A program made the position numbers and the translations under genes. A stretch of 64,000 bases of DNA from Thermogemmatispora carboxidivorans (lineage in GTDB: Bacteria; Chloroflexota; Ktedonobacteria; Ktedonobacterales; Ktedonobacteraceae): positions 4,030,001 through 4,094,000 of the forward strand of contig NZ_JNIM01000001.1 of NCBI RefSeq assembly GCF_000702505.1, given 5' to 3'. The notes under the pieces are model-generated. The model searched no databases and was not told where the DNA came from. It saw only the letters and a list, made by a program, of their open reading frames with translations. This document shows positions 52,566 to 61,645 of the stretch, one piece after another; positions within the stretch are counted from its first letter, which is position 1, and every line of letters starts with the position of its first letter.

Positions 52566-54442
52566 CTTTCAGTATCCTCGTGCGGATCGACTCCCCTGCC
52601 ACGGGCTTCCCAACCGTGCAATCCTGCGAAGGCCATCTCTTTCAGTATCCTCGTGCGGATCGAGACCCCTGCCACAAACGGCTACGTCCGAACAGCCTAA
52701 CCAGGTACGCCTTTCAGTATCCTCGTGCGGATCGAGACCCCTGCCACGCATGTATTGCCCCAAAATGGTCATTCTCTAGCCGTCTTTCAGTATCCTCGTG
52801 CGGATCGAGACCCCTGCCACACTGGGCGAGTGGAGTCGGCGCAGGTCGGGATGTTCTTTCAGTATCCTCTAGCGGATCGACACCCCTGCCACGGACATGG
52901 GTGATCGCCATTGCCTGCAAAATCCATTCTTTCAGTATCCTCTAGCGGATCGACACCCCTGCCACACTGGGCGAGTGGAGTCGGCGCAGGTCGGGATGTT
53001 CTTTCAGTATCCTCTAGCGGATCGAGACCCCTGCCACAAACTGCGGCGGAAGTGAATCGCGAGAGCGGTGGCACCTTTCAGTATCCTCTAGCGGATCGAG
53101 ACCCCTGCCACACAGCTCACGCTCAATGTGCGCGAGGCTGCTCAAGCTTTCAGTATCCTCGTGCGGATCGAGACCCCTGCCACGTGAGTGGGCGCTCACG
53201 ATTGATGAAGAGATGGTGCCTTTCAGTATCCTCTAGCGGATCGAGACCCCTGCCACTCTTGATACCGCGTGCACGGCACTCGCGAAAATAGCCTTTCAGT
53301 ATCCTCTAGCGGATCGAGACCCCTGCCACATGGGGGGCACATGCGTCGCAAGTTGACATTGACGGGACTTTCAGTATCCTCTAGCGGATCGAGACCCCTG
53401 CCACGACGGCAAAGGAGGCATGGCTACTGGGATGAAATCCTTTCAGTATCCTCTAGCGGATCGAGACCCCTGCCACCTGCAACAAGCTTTGAGCTTGTCG
53501 CCACTCTTGAAACTTTCAGTATCCTCTAGCGGATCGAGACCCCTGCCACTGTCCCGAAAAAGTGGGCATTTACCCCTTGGGGTACACTTTCAGTATCCTC
53601 TAGCGGATCGAGACCCCTGCCACCCTCGCTGGAACAACCATCAGGATTCTTGCCGATGGATTCTTTCAGTATCCTCTAGCGGATCGAGACCCCTGCCACG
53701 CTGTTTGGAGGGGAGATAACTAATGGCCCTTCAAGTCTTTCAGTATCCTCTAGCGGATCGAGACCCCTGCCACACTGAAACAGCATGGGGTTGACCCAGA
53801 GCAGCACTACCTTTCAGTATCCTCTAGCGGATCGAGACCCCTGCCACGAATGGCTGGCTCAAGTTATTCGGGAGCGCATTCAGCAACTTTCAGTATCCTC
53901 TAGCGGATCGAGACCCCTGCCACTTGACCTTGCGGCCACTCGCCCCTCAATGGGACTCTCTTTCAGTATCCTCTAGCGGATCGAGACCCCTGCCACGCGA
54001 TCGTTTCTGTGCGCGCAATCACCCGGCTCCGGTTCTTTCAGTATCCTCTAGCGGATCGAGACCCCTGCCACTCTTGATACCGCGTGCACGGCACTCGCGA
54101 AAATAGCCTTTCAGTATCCTCTAGCGGATCGAGACCCCTGCCACGGGTGAGTCGATCCTTGCCCCTGCAGAAGAAGACCCTTTCAGTATCCTCTAGCGGA
54201 TCGAGACCCCTGCCACCCCCCCCTTCTCTCCTTGCTGAATGACAGGAGTCCACCTTTCAGTATCCTCTAGCGGATCGAGACCCCTGCCACCGGTAACTAG
54301 TCCCCAGACGGTCGTTCAACACCCGACTTTCAGTATCCTCTAGCGGATCGAGACCCCTGCCACACGGCCCCCGTCACAGACGAGAGTGCTTGCAGGTAAC
54401 AGGAGCTTTCAGTATCCTCTAGCGGATCGAGACCCCTGCCAC
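52566..54442 (-). CRISPR. CRISPR array 2 (26 repeats, complete)
   Basis: Twenty-six 37-nt repeats, first 52566-52602, last 54406-54442, with 25 spacers of 35-42 nt. On the plus strand each starts CTTTCAGTATCC and ends CCCCTGCCAC, so crRNAs read leftwards with a GTGGCAGGGG start and ACTGAAAG handle. The leftmost repeats (52566, 52639, 52711, 52784) and the one at 53147 carry the ACGAGG loop; the others carry TAGAGG. The very first has the GACTCC block of array 3, 52856 and 52929 have GACACC, and the rest GAGACC. Spacers at 52821-52855 and 52966-53000 are identical, as are 53257-53292 and 54072-54107. The leader lies right of 54442. Confidence 0.98.
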
Positions 54443-54720
54443 CGCAGCCGGCGGAGGAGCATCGGGGATACTTCTCACTTATTCTATAACGATCGAGGCC
54501 CCGTTTTTGGCATCTCAACGCCTCGTTTTCTTCGCCCCCCACCCTCCAGAATCTATCGTATCACGACCTTTCTCGAAACTCGTTTTTTGCAAGCCGCAAG
54601 GGGCGAGTTTCGAGAAAGCATCAATATATTTTCACTTATAAAAGCAGCAAAAGATGCGAGATTCCGGCCACTTTTGGCTGGAATCTGACCGGATTGGGGG
54701 GGCACCCGCGGAGAGTTTCG
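54443..54720 (-). promoter_or_regulatory. leader of CRISPR array 2
   Basis: This stretch abuts the leader-proximal repeat and is more AT-rich than its surroundings. On the minus strand a -10-like TATAGAAT lies 39 nt before the first repeat (54488-54481); no good -35 is seen. It holds a perfect 15-bp inverted repeat (54568-54582 and 54604-54618, 21-nt gap) built on CTTTCTCGAAACTCG, and a third half-copy GAGTTTCG at 54713-54720. These are likely sites for a regulator or for adaptation factors. Confidence 0.7.
54568..54618. repeat. perfect 15-bp inverted repeat in the array 2 leader
   Basis: CTTTCTCGAAACTCG at 54568-54582 is exactly complemented by CGAGTTTCGAGAAAG at 54604-54618. The 21-nt gap begins with a T run (TTTTTTGC). 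Each arm also holds the smaller dyad CTCGAAACTCG-like core, which suits a dimeric DNA-binding protein as well as an RNA hairpin. Confidence 0.85.
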
Positions 54721-55070
54721 AATCGGCCTCTCACATGGGCCATTTTTTGGCCAGGCTCCCTTTCCCTCCCTCCCTCTCTCCCCAAAAACAAAAAGCACGT
54801 GGGCCAGCCGCCGGCCCGCGCTGCAAACAGGCGCTCCTCAGTGCAGATCACCCCTGATGAGCCAGTGCCCTCTGCACCTCATCAACACCATAGAGATGAA
54901 AAAGCACCTGGAGTAACCGCATACGCGCCGTCGAACGCCAGCGCCTCCCACTGGCCAGCTCCCGTAAGGCCGCCTCCAAAGTCAGCGGAAACGTGCTCAG
55001 TTGGGCAGCCTCACCCCGGTCAGCCGCGTGCATCAGCCAGCACGCTCCTGCTGACGCCAGGTTGAAGAGG

Positions 55071-55316
55071 TCAGGAAATAGTGCAGAGGATGCAATCGCG
55101 TTCGCTGGCCGCGCTACAGAGCAGATGCACCAAGGCAACGAGCAGCGGACGGTTTTTGCCGCGTGCAGGCAGAGGGATTTGTCCCTGTTCCAGTCGCGAG
55201 AGCGTACTCTTGCTGCTTCCTACCAAGCTAGCCAGCGTTGTTAACGAAAGGCCAGCCTGGGCGCGAAGATTCGCCACAAATAGCCCCAAGTCACGCGCTT
55301 GGTGTCCACTTCTCAT
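55071..55316 (-). pseudogene. XRE-type HTH regulator, probably truncated by frameshift
   Basis: ATG 55316 opens a frame with a clear helix-turn-helix: FVANLRAQAGLSLTTLA, then LVGSSKSTLSRLEQGQ. It stops after 81 residues (ILCTIS), while an overlapping minus-strand frame (54848-55138) continues with helical sequence of the kind that follows such HTH domains in Ktedonobacteria (PDLFNLASAGACWLMHAADRG, ending VDEVQRALAHQG). A single shift would join them into ~165 aa. If functional it could regulate the nearby CRISPR leader or helicase, but the break suggests decay. Confidence 0.55.
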
Positions 55317-55431
55317 CACCGTTACCAACCCTCCCACCCGATCTGCTCCTGCTCGACTGGCTCCTGGCCATCTTTCCGGTCTTCAGCGCACCTATCTGCT
55401 GAGCCACCAGGCCCGCTATTCCCAGTTGTCC

Positions 55432-55566
55432 CGCCTGCCCATCCTGATGCTGAACTGCCGTCTCGGCCCACTCGATCGCCTCAAGGCTCGCCTGGCCGGC
55501 TCCTCCGTCTTCCTGGCCAAACCCTTCACCATCGCCGACCTGCTCGCCATTGTTCACGTCCTCCTA
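55432..55566 (+). pseudogene. response-regulator receiver fragment
   Basis: The frame encodes LPILMLNCRLGPLDRLKARL followed by AGSSVFLAKPFTIADLLAIV, the second half of a CheY-like receiver with the conserved Lys of KPF. The phosphoacceptor Asp half is absent and no domain follows, so it is a gene remnant. Confidence 0.6.
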
Positions 55567-55600
55567 TCCTCTTCGCCTGGGTCACTCGCACGAAAGCGAA

Positions 55601-55690
55601 GGTATCCGGGTCCTGGCCCGGCTGCCGGATAGTCAGCGTATCATCATGGCCGGGACCAGGATTGTGAAGCTGTGGCAGGTCAGCCTCTGA
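55601..55690 (+). pseudogene. possible WD40-repeat remnant
   Basis: In a different frame from the receiver fragment, the sequence reads GIRVLARLPDSQRIIMAG, then TRIVKLWQVSL and a stop. VKLW near the end and PDSQR before it are the marks of a final WD40 blade. Only one blade is present. Confidence 0.35.
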
Positions 55691-55787
55691 TCCCTCACCC
55701 CCCGCTCACCCTGATGGGATGCCCACCGGTCACCAGCCCCCCAGAGCGAATAGCAGCAGCCCCCAGCAGAGCAGACAGGAGGCACAC

Positions 55788-55817
55788 TTTACTGAAGCAG
55801 CAGAGCCATGCTATAAT
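55788..55817 (+). promoter_or_regulatory. promoter of the DUF1998 helicase gene
   Basis: TTTACT (55788-55793), 18-nt spacer, and a consensus TATAAT (55812-55817). The leader to ATG 56069 would be ~245 nt. It shows that this helicase has its own transcription unit apart from the operon ending at 52435. Confidence 0.6.
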
Positions 55818-56068
55818 TGGCAGCACTTCGATTCCCAGCGCGAGAGAAGCGGCGCAGGCTTCCCAGCCCGGTCCCCCAGGCCGTCCGCGCTGAGCGCCCG
55901 CCCCGCCTTGATCGGCTCGCCTAGCATGGCCCAAGCGAGACCACAGCGCTAGAAAAAACCTGTTCCTGAGCGTTCCTTGCCTTCACCGACCTTCCCGGGC
56001 AGCAGACTCTGCAGTGAGAGCTTGAAGCAAGGAGTTCATCGCCAATCCTTCCTAGAGAAGGAGCAACT

Positions 56069-59000
56069 ATGAATCAGGTCAGCAGCCAACAGAACTATGA
56101 CCTTTCAACGATCGCGCGCGAGCTTCAGCAGCAACTGATCCGCTATATTGAGGCCCAATATCCTATTCGTCACAGCGACGTCGTTGAGGAGCGTCGCCGG
56201 CTGCTGGAGGAGCCGAAGGTCATTGCGCGCGAACCCTATATCGAAAGCACCCCTGGCTACCCTGGCGGGCGCTCTTATACCAACCTGGATCTGCCGCCCG
56301 TCATAGGCCAGGCCCTGGCCGAACTGGCTGGCCAGGCTACTGGCCTGCCTCCGCTCATCCCTCCCCAGCCCTATCCCCACCAGGGCGAGGCCCTGGAGGC
56401 TCTGCTCGGACAAGACCGCGATCTGATCCTGACCACTGGCACCGGTTCGGGCAAAACGGAGGTTTTCCTGCTTACGATCCTTGCCCGCAGCCTTGACGAG
56501 GCCAGGCAGCGCCGCGAGAGCTTTGCCCTACCCGGTATGCGCACCCTCATTCTCTATCCCACCAATGCCCTCGTCAACGACCAACTGGTCCGCCTGCGCC
56601 GTCTCTTCGGCCATGCCGCCTTTGCTCGCTGGTTCAAAGAGCGCTACGGCCTTGACCGCCCGATCCGCTTCGGCATGTATACCTCACGTACTCCCTACCC
56701 AGGCCAGATGAGCCAGGAACGCAACAAGGCCCAACTGCTCCCTCTGCTCGATTTCTACGCCAATGTATCCCCAGAGCAACGTCAGGAGCAGGAAGAGAGG
56801 GGGCGCTGGCCGGCCTGCAATCTGGAACGCCTGCACAATGACGCCATCCGGGGAGCTGTCGAGATCGATGCTGACGATCGCGAACTCTACAGCCGTCACC
56901 AAATCCAGCGCTGCTGCCCCGACATCCTGATTACTAACTATTCCATGCTGGAATACATGCTGATGCGCCCCATCGAGCGCAGCATCTTTGCCCAGACCGC
57001 CCAATGGCTGGAGAACGATCCGGCTAACAGCCTGCTGATTGTGCTCGATGAGGCGCACCTTTATAGCGGCGCCACCGGCGCTGAGATCTCGCTGCTCCTG
57101 CGCCGCCTGCAGGCCCGCCTTGGCATCGGGCGCGAGCGTGTGCGCTACATTCTGACCAGCGCCAGTCTGGACCCCAGCGCCGGCGAGACGGGCATTCTGA
57201 CCTTTGCCGAAGGGCTGGTAGGGGCCCGCGGCTCAGCCGGCGCCAGCTTTGCCATCGTCCGTGGCGAGCCAAGCCAGCCGCCCTCGGCTCCCAGCGTCGT
57301 CAACGGGCGACCGCTCCCCAGGCCGACGCCAGAGACCGAAGGCGCAGCGCTGGCGGCCTTCGACCTGACGGCTTTCGCCAATCGAGTTCTGGACGAGGGC
57401 GCTGCTCTGCGAGCCGTAGAGGACCTCAGCCAGCGCCTCGGCTGGCCAGCTCCATCATCCCTGGCCGAGTTACCGCTCTATCTGGGTCGTTGCCTGAGCA
57501 GTCTGCAAAGCTTCCGTCTGCTGTGGAGCCAGACCGCCGGCAAGGCCCGCGCCTTGAGCGAGCTGGCCGCCCAGCTTTTCCCGTCGCTCTCCGAGCAAGA
57601 GCGCGTTCGCGCCACCAGTGCCCTGCTCAGTCTGGCTGCCGCCGCCTGCCGTGAGGATGATCAGCCCCTGCTGCCGGTGCGCGCCCATTTCCTCTTTCGC
57701 GGCCTGCCGACGCTCTACGCCTGCGTCAATCCACGCTGTAGCGCGCTCCTGCACCAGACAGACGGACCGTCGACGCTGGGCCGGCTCTGGCTGAGTCCCC
57801 GCCTGCACTGCGACTGCGGCGCGCGCGTCTACGAGCTGTATGCGCACCGAAACTGCGGGGCCCTCTTCCTGCGCGTTTTCACGACGACGGGCAGCGCTGG
57901 CCCCCAGACTCAGTTTCTCTGGCACGAGCCGGGCGAGGACCGTAACCAGGCCCATGAGGAGCTGCTCCTGATCGGCTCTCCCCATCCCCGGCAGCATTCC
58001 ACACAGTCGCATCTGCAGGAGCTGCGCCTGCACATCCAAACTGGCAATGCCTACGTGGTCGGGAAAGGGCTACAATCGACATGGGCCTGGGGCCGCGAGG
58101 AAGAGTTTATCACCCTCTATCGCCCTGCTCCTGAGAACAAGAGCAAAACAAGTTCTAACGCCAGCAATGGAGGGGATCAGCCAGCAGCCGGCAATGGCTG
58201 GAAGAGCTGCCCGGTCTGCCTCAAGCAGTTGACCACATCTGATGCCCTGGCCAGTCTGGCGACGCGTGGCGAGCAACCCTTTGTCAACCTGGTGCGGCGT
58301 CAGTTTGAGCTGCAGCCGCCACGTACACCAGCGCGAGAGGCAGCCCCCAACATGGGACGCAAGGTCCTGCTCTTTTCGGATGGCCGCCAGCGTGCGGCGC
58401 GTCTGGCGCGCGATCTACCGCGCGAGGTTGAGCTAGACACTTTCCGCGAGGCTCTCATCCTGGCCGCGGATCGCCTGCGCCAGTGCCACGGTCAGGAGCT
58501 GGTGCCGCTTGATGGGAAGCTGCAGCGGGAGTTTATCATCGTCTGTTCTAAATATGATCTCTACTTTTTCGATGGTGACTCTCAGCAGGAGCTACTCAGG
58601 CGCATCCACGAGTTCCGCCAGGATTACCAAGAGAATGAAGACCTGGCCATTGCTGAAGATTGGACGCCGGCCCTGATCCCTGGCTATCGCCGCGCTCTCC
58701 TGCGCCAGGTTGCCGACCGCTTCTATTCGCTGCCACGCATGTGCATCGCCATTATTGAACCGGCTCCAGCCGCGTTCAGGGCCTTGCACCGTAAATTCTC
58801 CGCTAGCGGGCTGAGCAATGAGGAGCTGCGGGCCCTGGCGATCCAGTGGATCGCCGAACTGCTTGAATTGAGCGCTTTCGACGATGGCATCGCCTTCTCG
58901 GATCGGCAGATGACTGTCCCCGGCGAAGGTTTCCGGGAGGACAAGTCGCCGCTTGAGGCAGAGAAAATGGCCAGAGAGCTGCTCGAGGTCGGCAACGAAA

Positions 59001-61645
59001 AAGAGTTTCGCCAGGCCATGATTGATGTGCTCTGCAGCTCTTCCTCCAACGGGCCGCGTTTTCTCCGCCCAGAACAGCTAGCCCTGCGTCTGACTCTTGA
59101 CGATAAGTGGTATCAGTGTCGCGACTGCACACAGCTCGTCTGGCAGCCGCTGCGCGGACGCTGCCCGGCCAGGAGCTGTCGGAGCGAGAATCTGCAGCCT
59201 CTCCCTACCGAGGACATCAGTTTACAGGCCCGCACGGCCTTCTATCGCGAGCCATTGCGCCAGGTGCTGGCCGGACAGCGCCGTCCCATGCACCTGACCG
59301 CCGAGGAGCATACCGCCCAGCTCTCCCACCGCGACAGTCAGGCGGTCTCGTCGACCACTGAGGAGTACGAGCTGCGCTTTCAGGAGATCGGCATCTCAGC
59401 AGAGAAGCCGGCCATCGACGTGCTGAGCTGTACCACCACGATGGAGGTCGGCGTCGATATTGGCCAATTGCTGGGGGTGGGCCTGCGCAACATCCCGCCG
59501 ACGCGCGCCAGCTACCAGCAGCGCGCCGGACGGGCCGGACGGCGCGGGGCCGCACTTTCAACGGTGCTGGCCTACAGCGAGAACGGCAGCCATGACGGTC
59601 ACTACTTCGACCATCCCGAGGAGATGATCAGCGATCCGGTGCCCTGCCCGCGTCTCTCCCCCGTTAACAAGCGCCTGCTCACGCGCCACATTCAGGCTGC
59701 CCTCCTGCAGACCTTTTTCCGCGAATACGTGGAGGGCAAGACGGAGGCCGCTTTACAGCGCAGTTCGCTTCCCGAGGCCCTGGGGCGCGCCAGTGATTTC
59801 TTCCAAGAGAAAGGAGCGGCGACGTTGAGCCGCTTCGGCACCTGGCTGCAGCAGATGCTCAGGGAACGCCCCCCTGAGTTCACGCGCCACGTTATCGCCT
59901 GGCTGCCAGATGAGATCGAGGGTCAGCGCTGCGATCTCGAGCGCAAGTTTGCCATCGTTGGCGAGATTGGGGCCAGGCTCTGCGAGCGTCTGGAGGAGCT
60001 GCAGCGGGAGTTCGAGGAGCAGCGCCTGCTCCTGTCGGCGGGCTGGATGAGCGCGAGCAGCGCCGATGATGTGAAAGAGGTTCTCTTACTTGACCTGCTC
60101 TTTGATCAGGGCCTGCTGCCACAGTATGCTTTTCCGCGCGAGCTGCGCAGCTTCGTCATCGAAAAGAAGAATCATCAGCGATTTGGCTTTCGGGAGCGTC
60201 CGCAGCAGAGCGTCGATATCGCACTGACGGAGTACGCGCCCGGGCGTGAGTTGGTGGTGAATAAGGAGACCTATCAGAGCGGCGGCATCTACGTGACGCT
60301 CTTTCCTGGTCTGGCACCCAGCAATGCACCGTCGCCAGTGGAGCGCTTCTTTAAGCAGGCCCGACGACGTTTTCTGCTCTGTCAGGTCTGTGGCTATCTT
60401 GAAGAGACCACCCGCAGGGGAGAAAACGGCAGCACCGGAGTGCTGGAACAGCCCTGTCCCCAGTGTCATACCCCCTTACGAGAACAGGAGATTCTTGATC
60501 CGCCAGCCTTTGCGCCGTGGGGGGCCACTTCGCGTGAGCGTCGCTCGTCCGGCCACGATACTCAGCAAGAGCAGGGAGTCATCTACACGGCGGCTCATCA
60601 GGTGATGCCCTTGACCAGTCGCGACTCTCTGGCCTGGCGGATGCCGAACGGGGGTGTGGCCTGGGAGTACAAAGAGAATCAGGAGCTGCTCATCATTAAT
60701 GCCGGCCCCGGGGGCACTGGCTTTACTATTTGCCGGAGCTGTGGCGCCGCTGTAGTTGGGAGAAAGGTAGCAGCGCTGGAAGGTTCCTCTTATCATGGTC
60801 ATCCGCGCCCTTTTCTAAGCACCCAGGGCAAGCAATGGTGTAAAAGCCGCTCATACTGGTATGGCTACCTGGGGCATGTTTTTCGAAGTGACTTGCTTTT
60901 GTTGCGCCTGACACTGCCTGGGGGGACACGCTATGAGGTGGGACAGAGTTGGCTGGCGGATGCCGCTCATACCTTGGCCCAGGCCCTGCAACTGGCGGCC
61001 ACACGTCTGCTGGATATCCAACCAGGTGAGCTGCGCATCGGTTGGAACTACACTCCTACGTTCGAGGGAGAGGCAGCGGGGAGTAGCATCGACTTTTTCC
61101 TGTTTGATGCGCTGGCCGGTGGGGCGGGCTATGCCACCCAGGTAGGTCAGGAGATCAAGCAGTTGCTCGAGATGACGCTACAGATTCTCAAGGAGTGCCC
61201 AGAGAGCTGTGAGCAGTCCTGTTATCGTTGTTTGCGCAACTATGGCAATCGCATGCTGCACTATCGTCTTGACCGCCATCTTGGCCGGCGCCTGCTGGAG
61301 GCGATTGTCGAGCAGCGAGCGCCGGCGGCCTTCTCCCTGGAGGAGCAGAGGCGACAGCTTGGGGACCTGGCTCAGTTTTTGAGACTGCAGGGCTACCGTT
61401 GCCAGCAACCAGGTTGGCTGGCTGGTCACTCGGTGCCGCTGCTTGTTGAGGACGAGGATGGCAACCTGCTCGCCGTCGGTACCTATCCTGTTGAGCAGGA
61501 CTATAAGCAAACCGGGCATCCCTTGCAGGAGCTGGGGCCAAGGGTTTGTCTGGTGAGTGATTATGCGCTACGCCATAATCTGCCAGGGGTGGCAGGGGAG
61601 ATTCGTAGTGCTATCTCCGGCTCCAGGTCTTTCAGTATCCTTTAG
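56069..61645 (+). CDS. giant DEAH helicase with DUF1998/MZB-type C-terminus (DruE-like)
   Basis: 1858 aa; GAGAAGGAG stands 5-6 nt before the ATG. Walker A TGTGSGKT is at 123-130, DEAH at 327-330, and motif VI YQQRAGRAGRRG near 1150, an Lhr/YprA-like SF2 core split by a ~650-residue insert. That insert has Cys clusters (CVNPRCSALL, HCDCGARVYELY, WKSCPVC, YQCRDC). After the core come further Cys pairs (CQVCGYLEE, CPQCHTPL, CRSCGAAVVG) and the C-terminal zinc-binding ESCEQSCYRCLRNYGN near 1710. Length and order resemble DruE of Druantia; DrmA/DrmB of DISARM share parts. The last six residues (SFSIL and its neighbour) and the TAG lie inside the first repeat of array 3. Confidence 0.88.
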   Translation: MNQVSSQQNYDLSTIARELQQQLIRYIEAQYPIRHSDVVEERRRLLEEPKVIAREPYIESTPGYPGGRSYTNLDLPPVIGQALAELAGQATGLPPLIPPQPYPHQGEALEALLGQDRDLILTTGTGSGKTEVFLLTILARSLDEARQRRESFALPGMRTLILYPTNALVNDQLVRLRRLFGHAAFARWFKERYGLDRPIRFGMYTSRTPYPGQMSQERNKAQLLPLLDFYANVSPEQRQEQEERGRWPACNLERLHNDAIRGAVEIDADDRELYSRHQIQRCCPDILITNYSMLEYMLMRPIERSIFAQTAQWLENDPANSLLIVLDEAHLYSGATGAEISLLLRRLQARLGIGRERVRYILTSASLDPSAGETGILTFAEGLVGARGSAGASFAIVRGEPSQPPSAPSVVNGRPLPRPTPETEGAALAAFDLTAFANRVLDEGAALRAVEDLSQRLGWPAPSSLAELPLYLGRCLSSLQSFRLLWSQTAGKARALSELAAQLFPSLSEQERVRATSALLSLAAAACREDDQPLLPVRAHFLFRGLPTLYACVNPRCSALLHQTDGPSTLGRLWLSPRLHCDCGARVYELYAHRNCGALFLRVFTTTGSAGPQTQFLWHEPGEDRNQAHEELLLIGSPHPRQHSTQSHLQELRLHIQTGNAYVVGKGLQSTWAWGREEEFITLYRPAPENKSKTSSNASNGGDQPAAGNGWKSCPVCLKQLTTSDALASLATRGEQPFVNLVRRQFELQPPRTPAREAAPNMGRKVLLFSDGRQRAARLARDLPREVELDTFREALILAADRLRQCHGQELVPLDGKLQREFIIVCSKYDLYFFDGDSQQELLRRIHEFRQDYQENEDLAIAEDWTPALIPGYRRALLRQVADRFYSLPRMCIAIIEPAPAAFRALHRKFSASGLSNEELRALAIQWIAELLELSAFDDGIAFSDRQMTVPGEGFREDKSPLEAEKMARELLEVGNEKEFRQAMIDVLCSSSSNGPRFLRPEQLALRLTLDDKWYQCRDCTQLVWQPLRGRCPARSCRSENLQPLPTEDISLQARTAFYREPLRQVLAGQRRPMHLTAEEHTAQLSHRDSQAVSSTTEEYELRFQEIGISAEKPAIDVLSCTTTMEVGVDIGQLLGVGLRNIPPTRASYQQRAGRAGRRGAALSTVLAYSENGSHDGHYFDHPEEMISDPVPCPRLSPVNKRLLTRHIQAALLQTFFREYVEGKTEAALQRSSLPEALGRASDFFQEKGAATLSRFGTWLQQMLRERPPEFTRHVIAWLPDEIEGQRCDLERKFAIVGEIGARLCERLEELQREFEEQRLLLSAGWMSASSADDVKEVLLLDLLFDQGLLPQYAFPRELRSFVIEKKNHQRFGFRERPQQSVDIALTEYAPGRELVVNKETYQSGGIYVTLFPGLAPSNAPSPVERFFKQARRRFLLCQVCGYLEETTRRGENGSTGVLEQPCPQCHTPLREQEILDPPAFAPWGATSRERRSSGHDTQQEQGVIYTAAHQVMPLTSRDSLAWRMPNGGVAWEYKENQELLIINAGPGGTGFTICRSCGAAVVGRKVAALEGSSYHGHPRPFLSTQGKQWCKSRSYWYGYLGHVFRSDLLLLRLTLPGGTRYEVGQSWLADAAHTLAQALQLAATRLLDIQPGELRIGWNYTPTFEGEAAGSSIDFFLFDALAGGAGYATQVGQEIKQLLEMTLQILKECPESCEQSCYRCLRNYGNRMLHYRLDRHLGRRLLEAIVEQRAPAAFSLEEQRRQLGDLAQFLRLQGYRCQQPGWLAGHSVPLLVEDEDGNLLAVGTYPVEQDYKQTGHPLQELGPRVCLVSDYALRHNLPGVAGEIRSAISGSRSFSIL

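Noticed and set aside
52529..54106. Many plus-strand ORFs with SVSSSGSRPLP or QYPLADRDPCH repeats across arrays 2 and 3
   Set aside because: They are translations of the CRISPR repeat in three frames; spacing and content follow the repeat-spacer units, not a protein.
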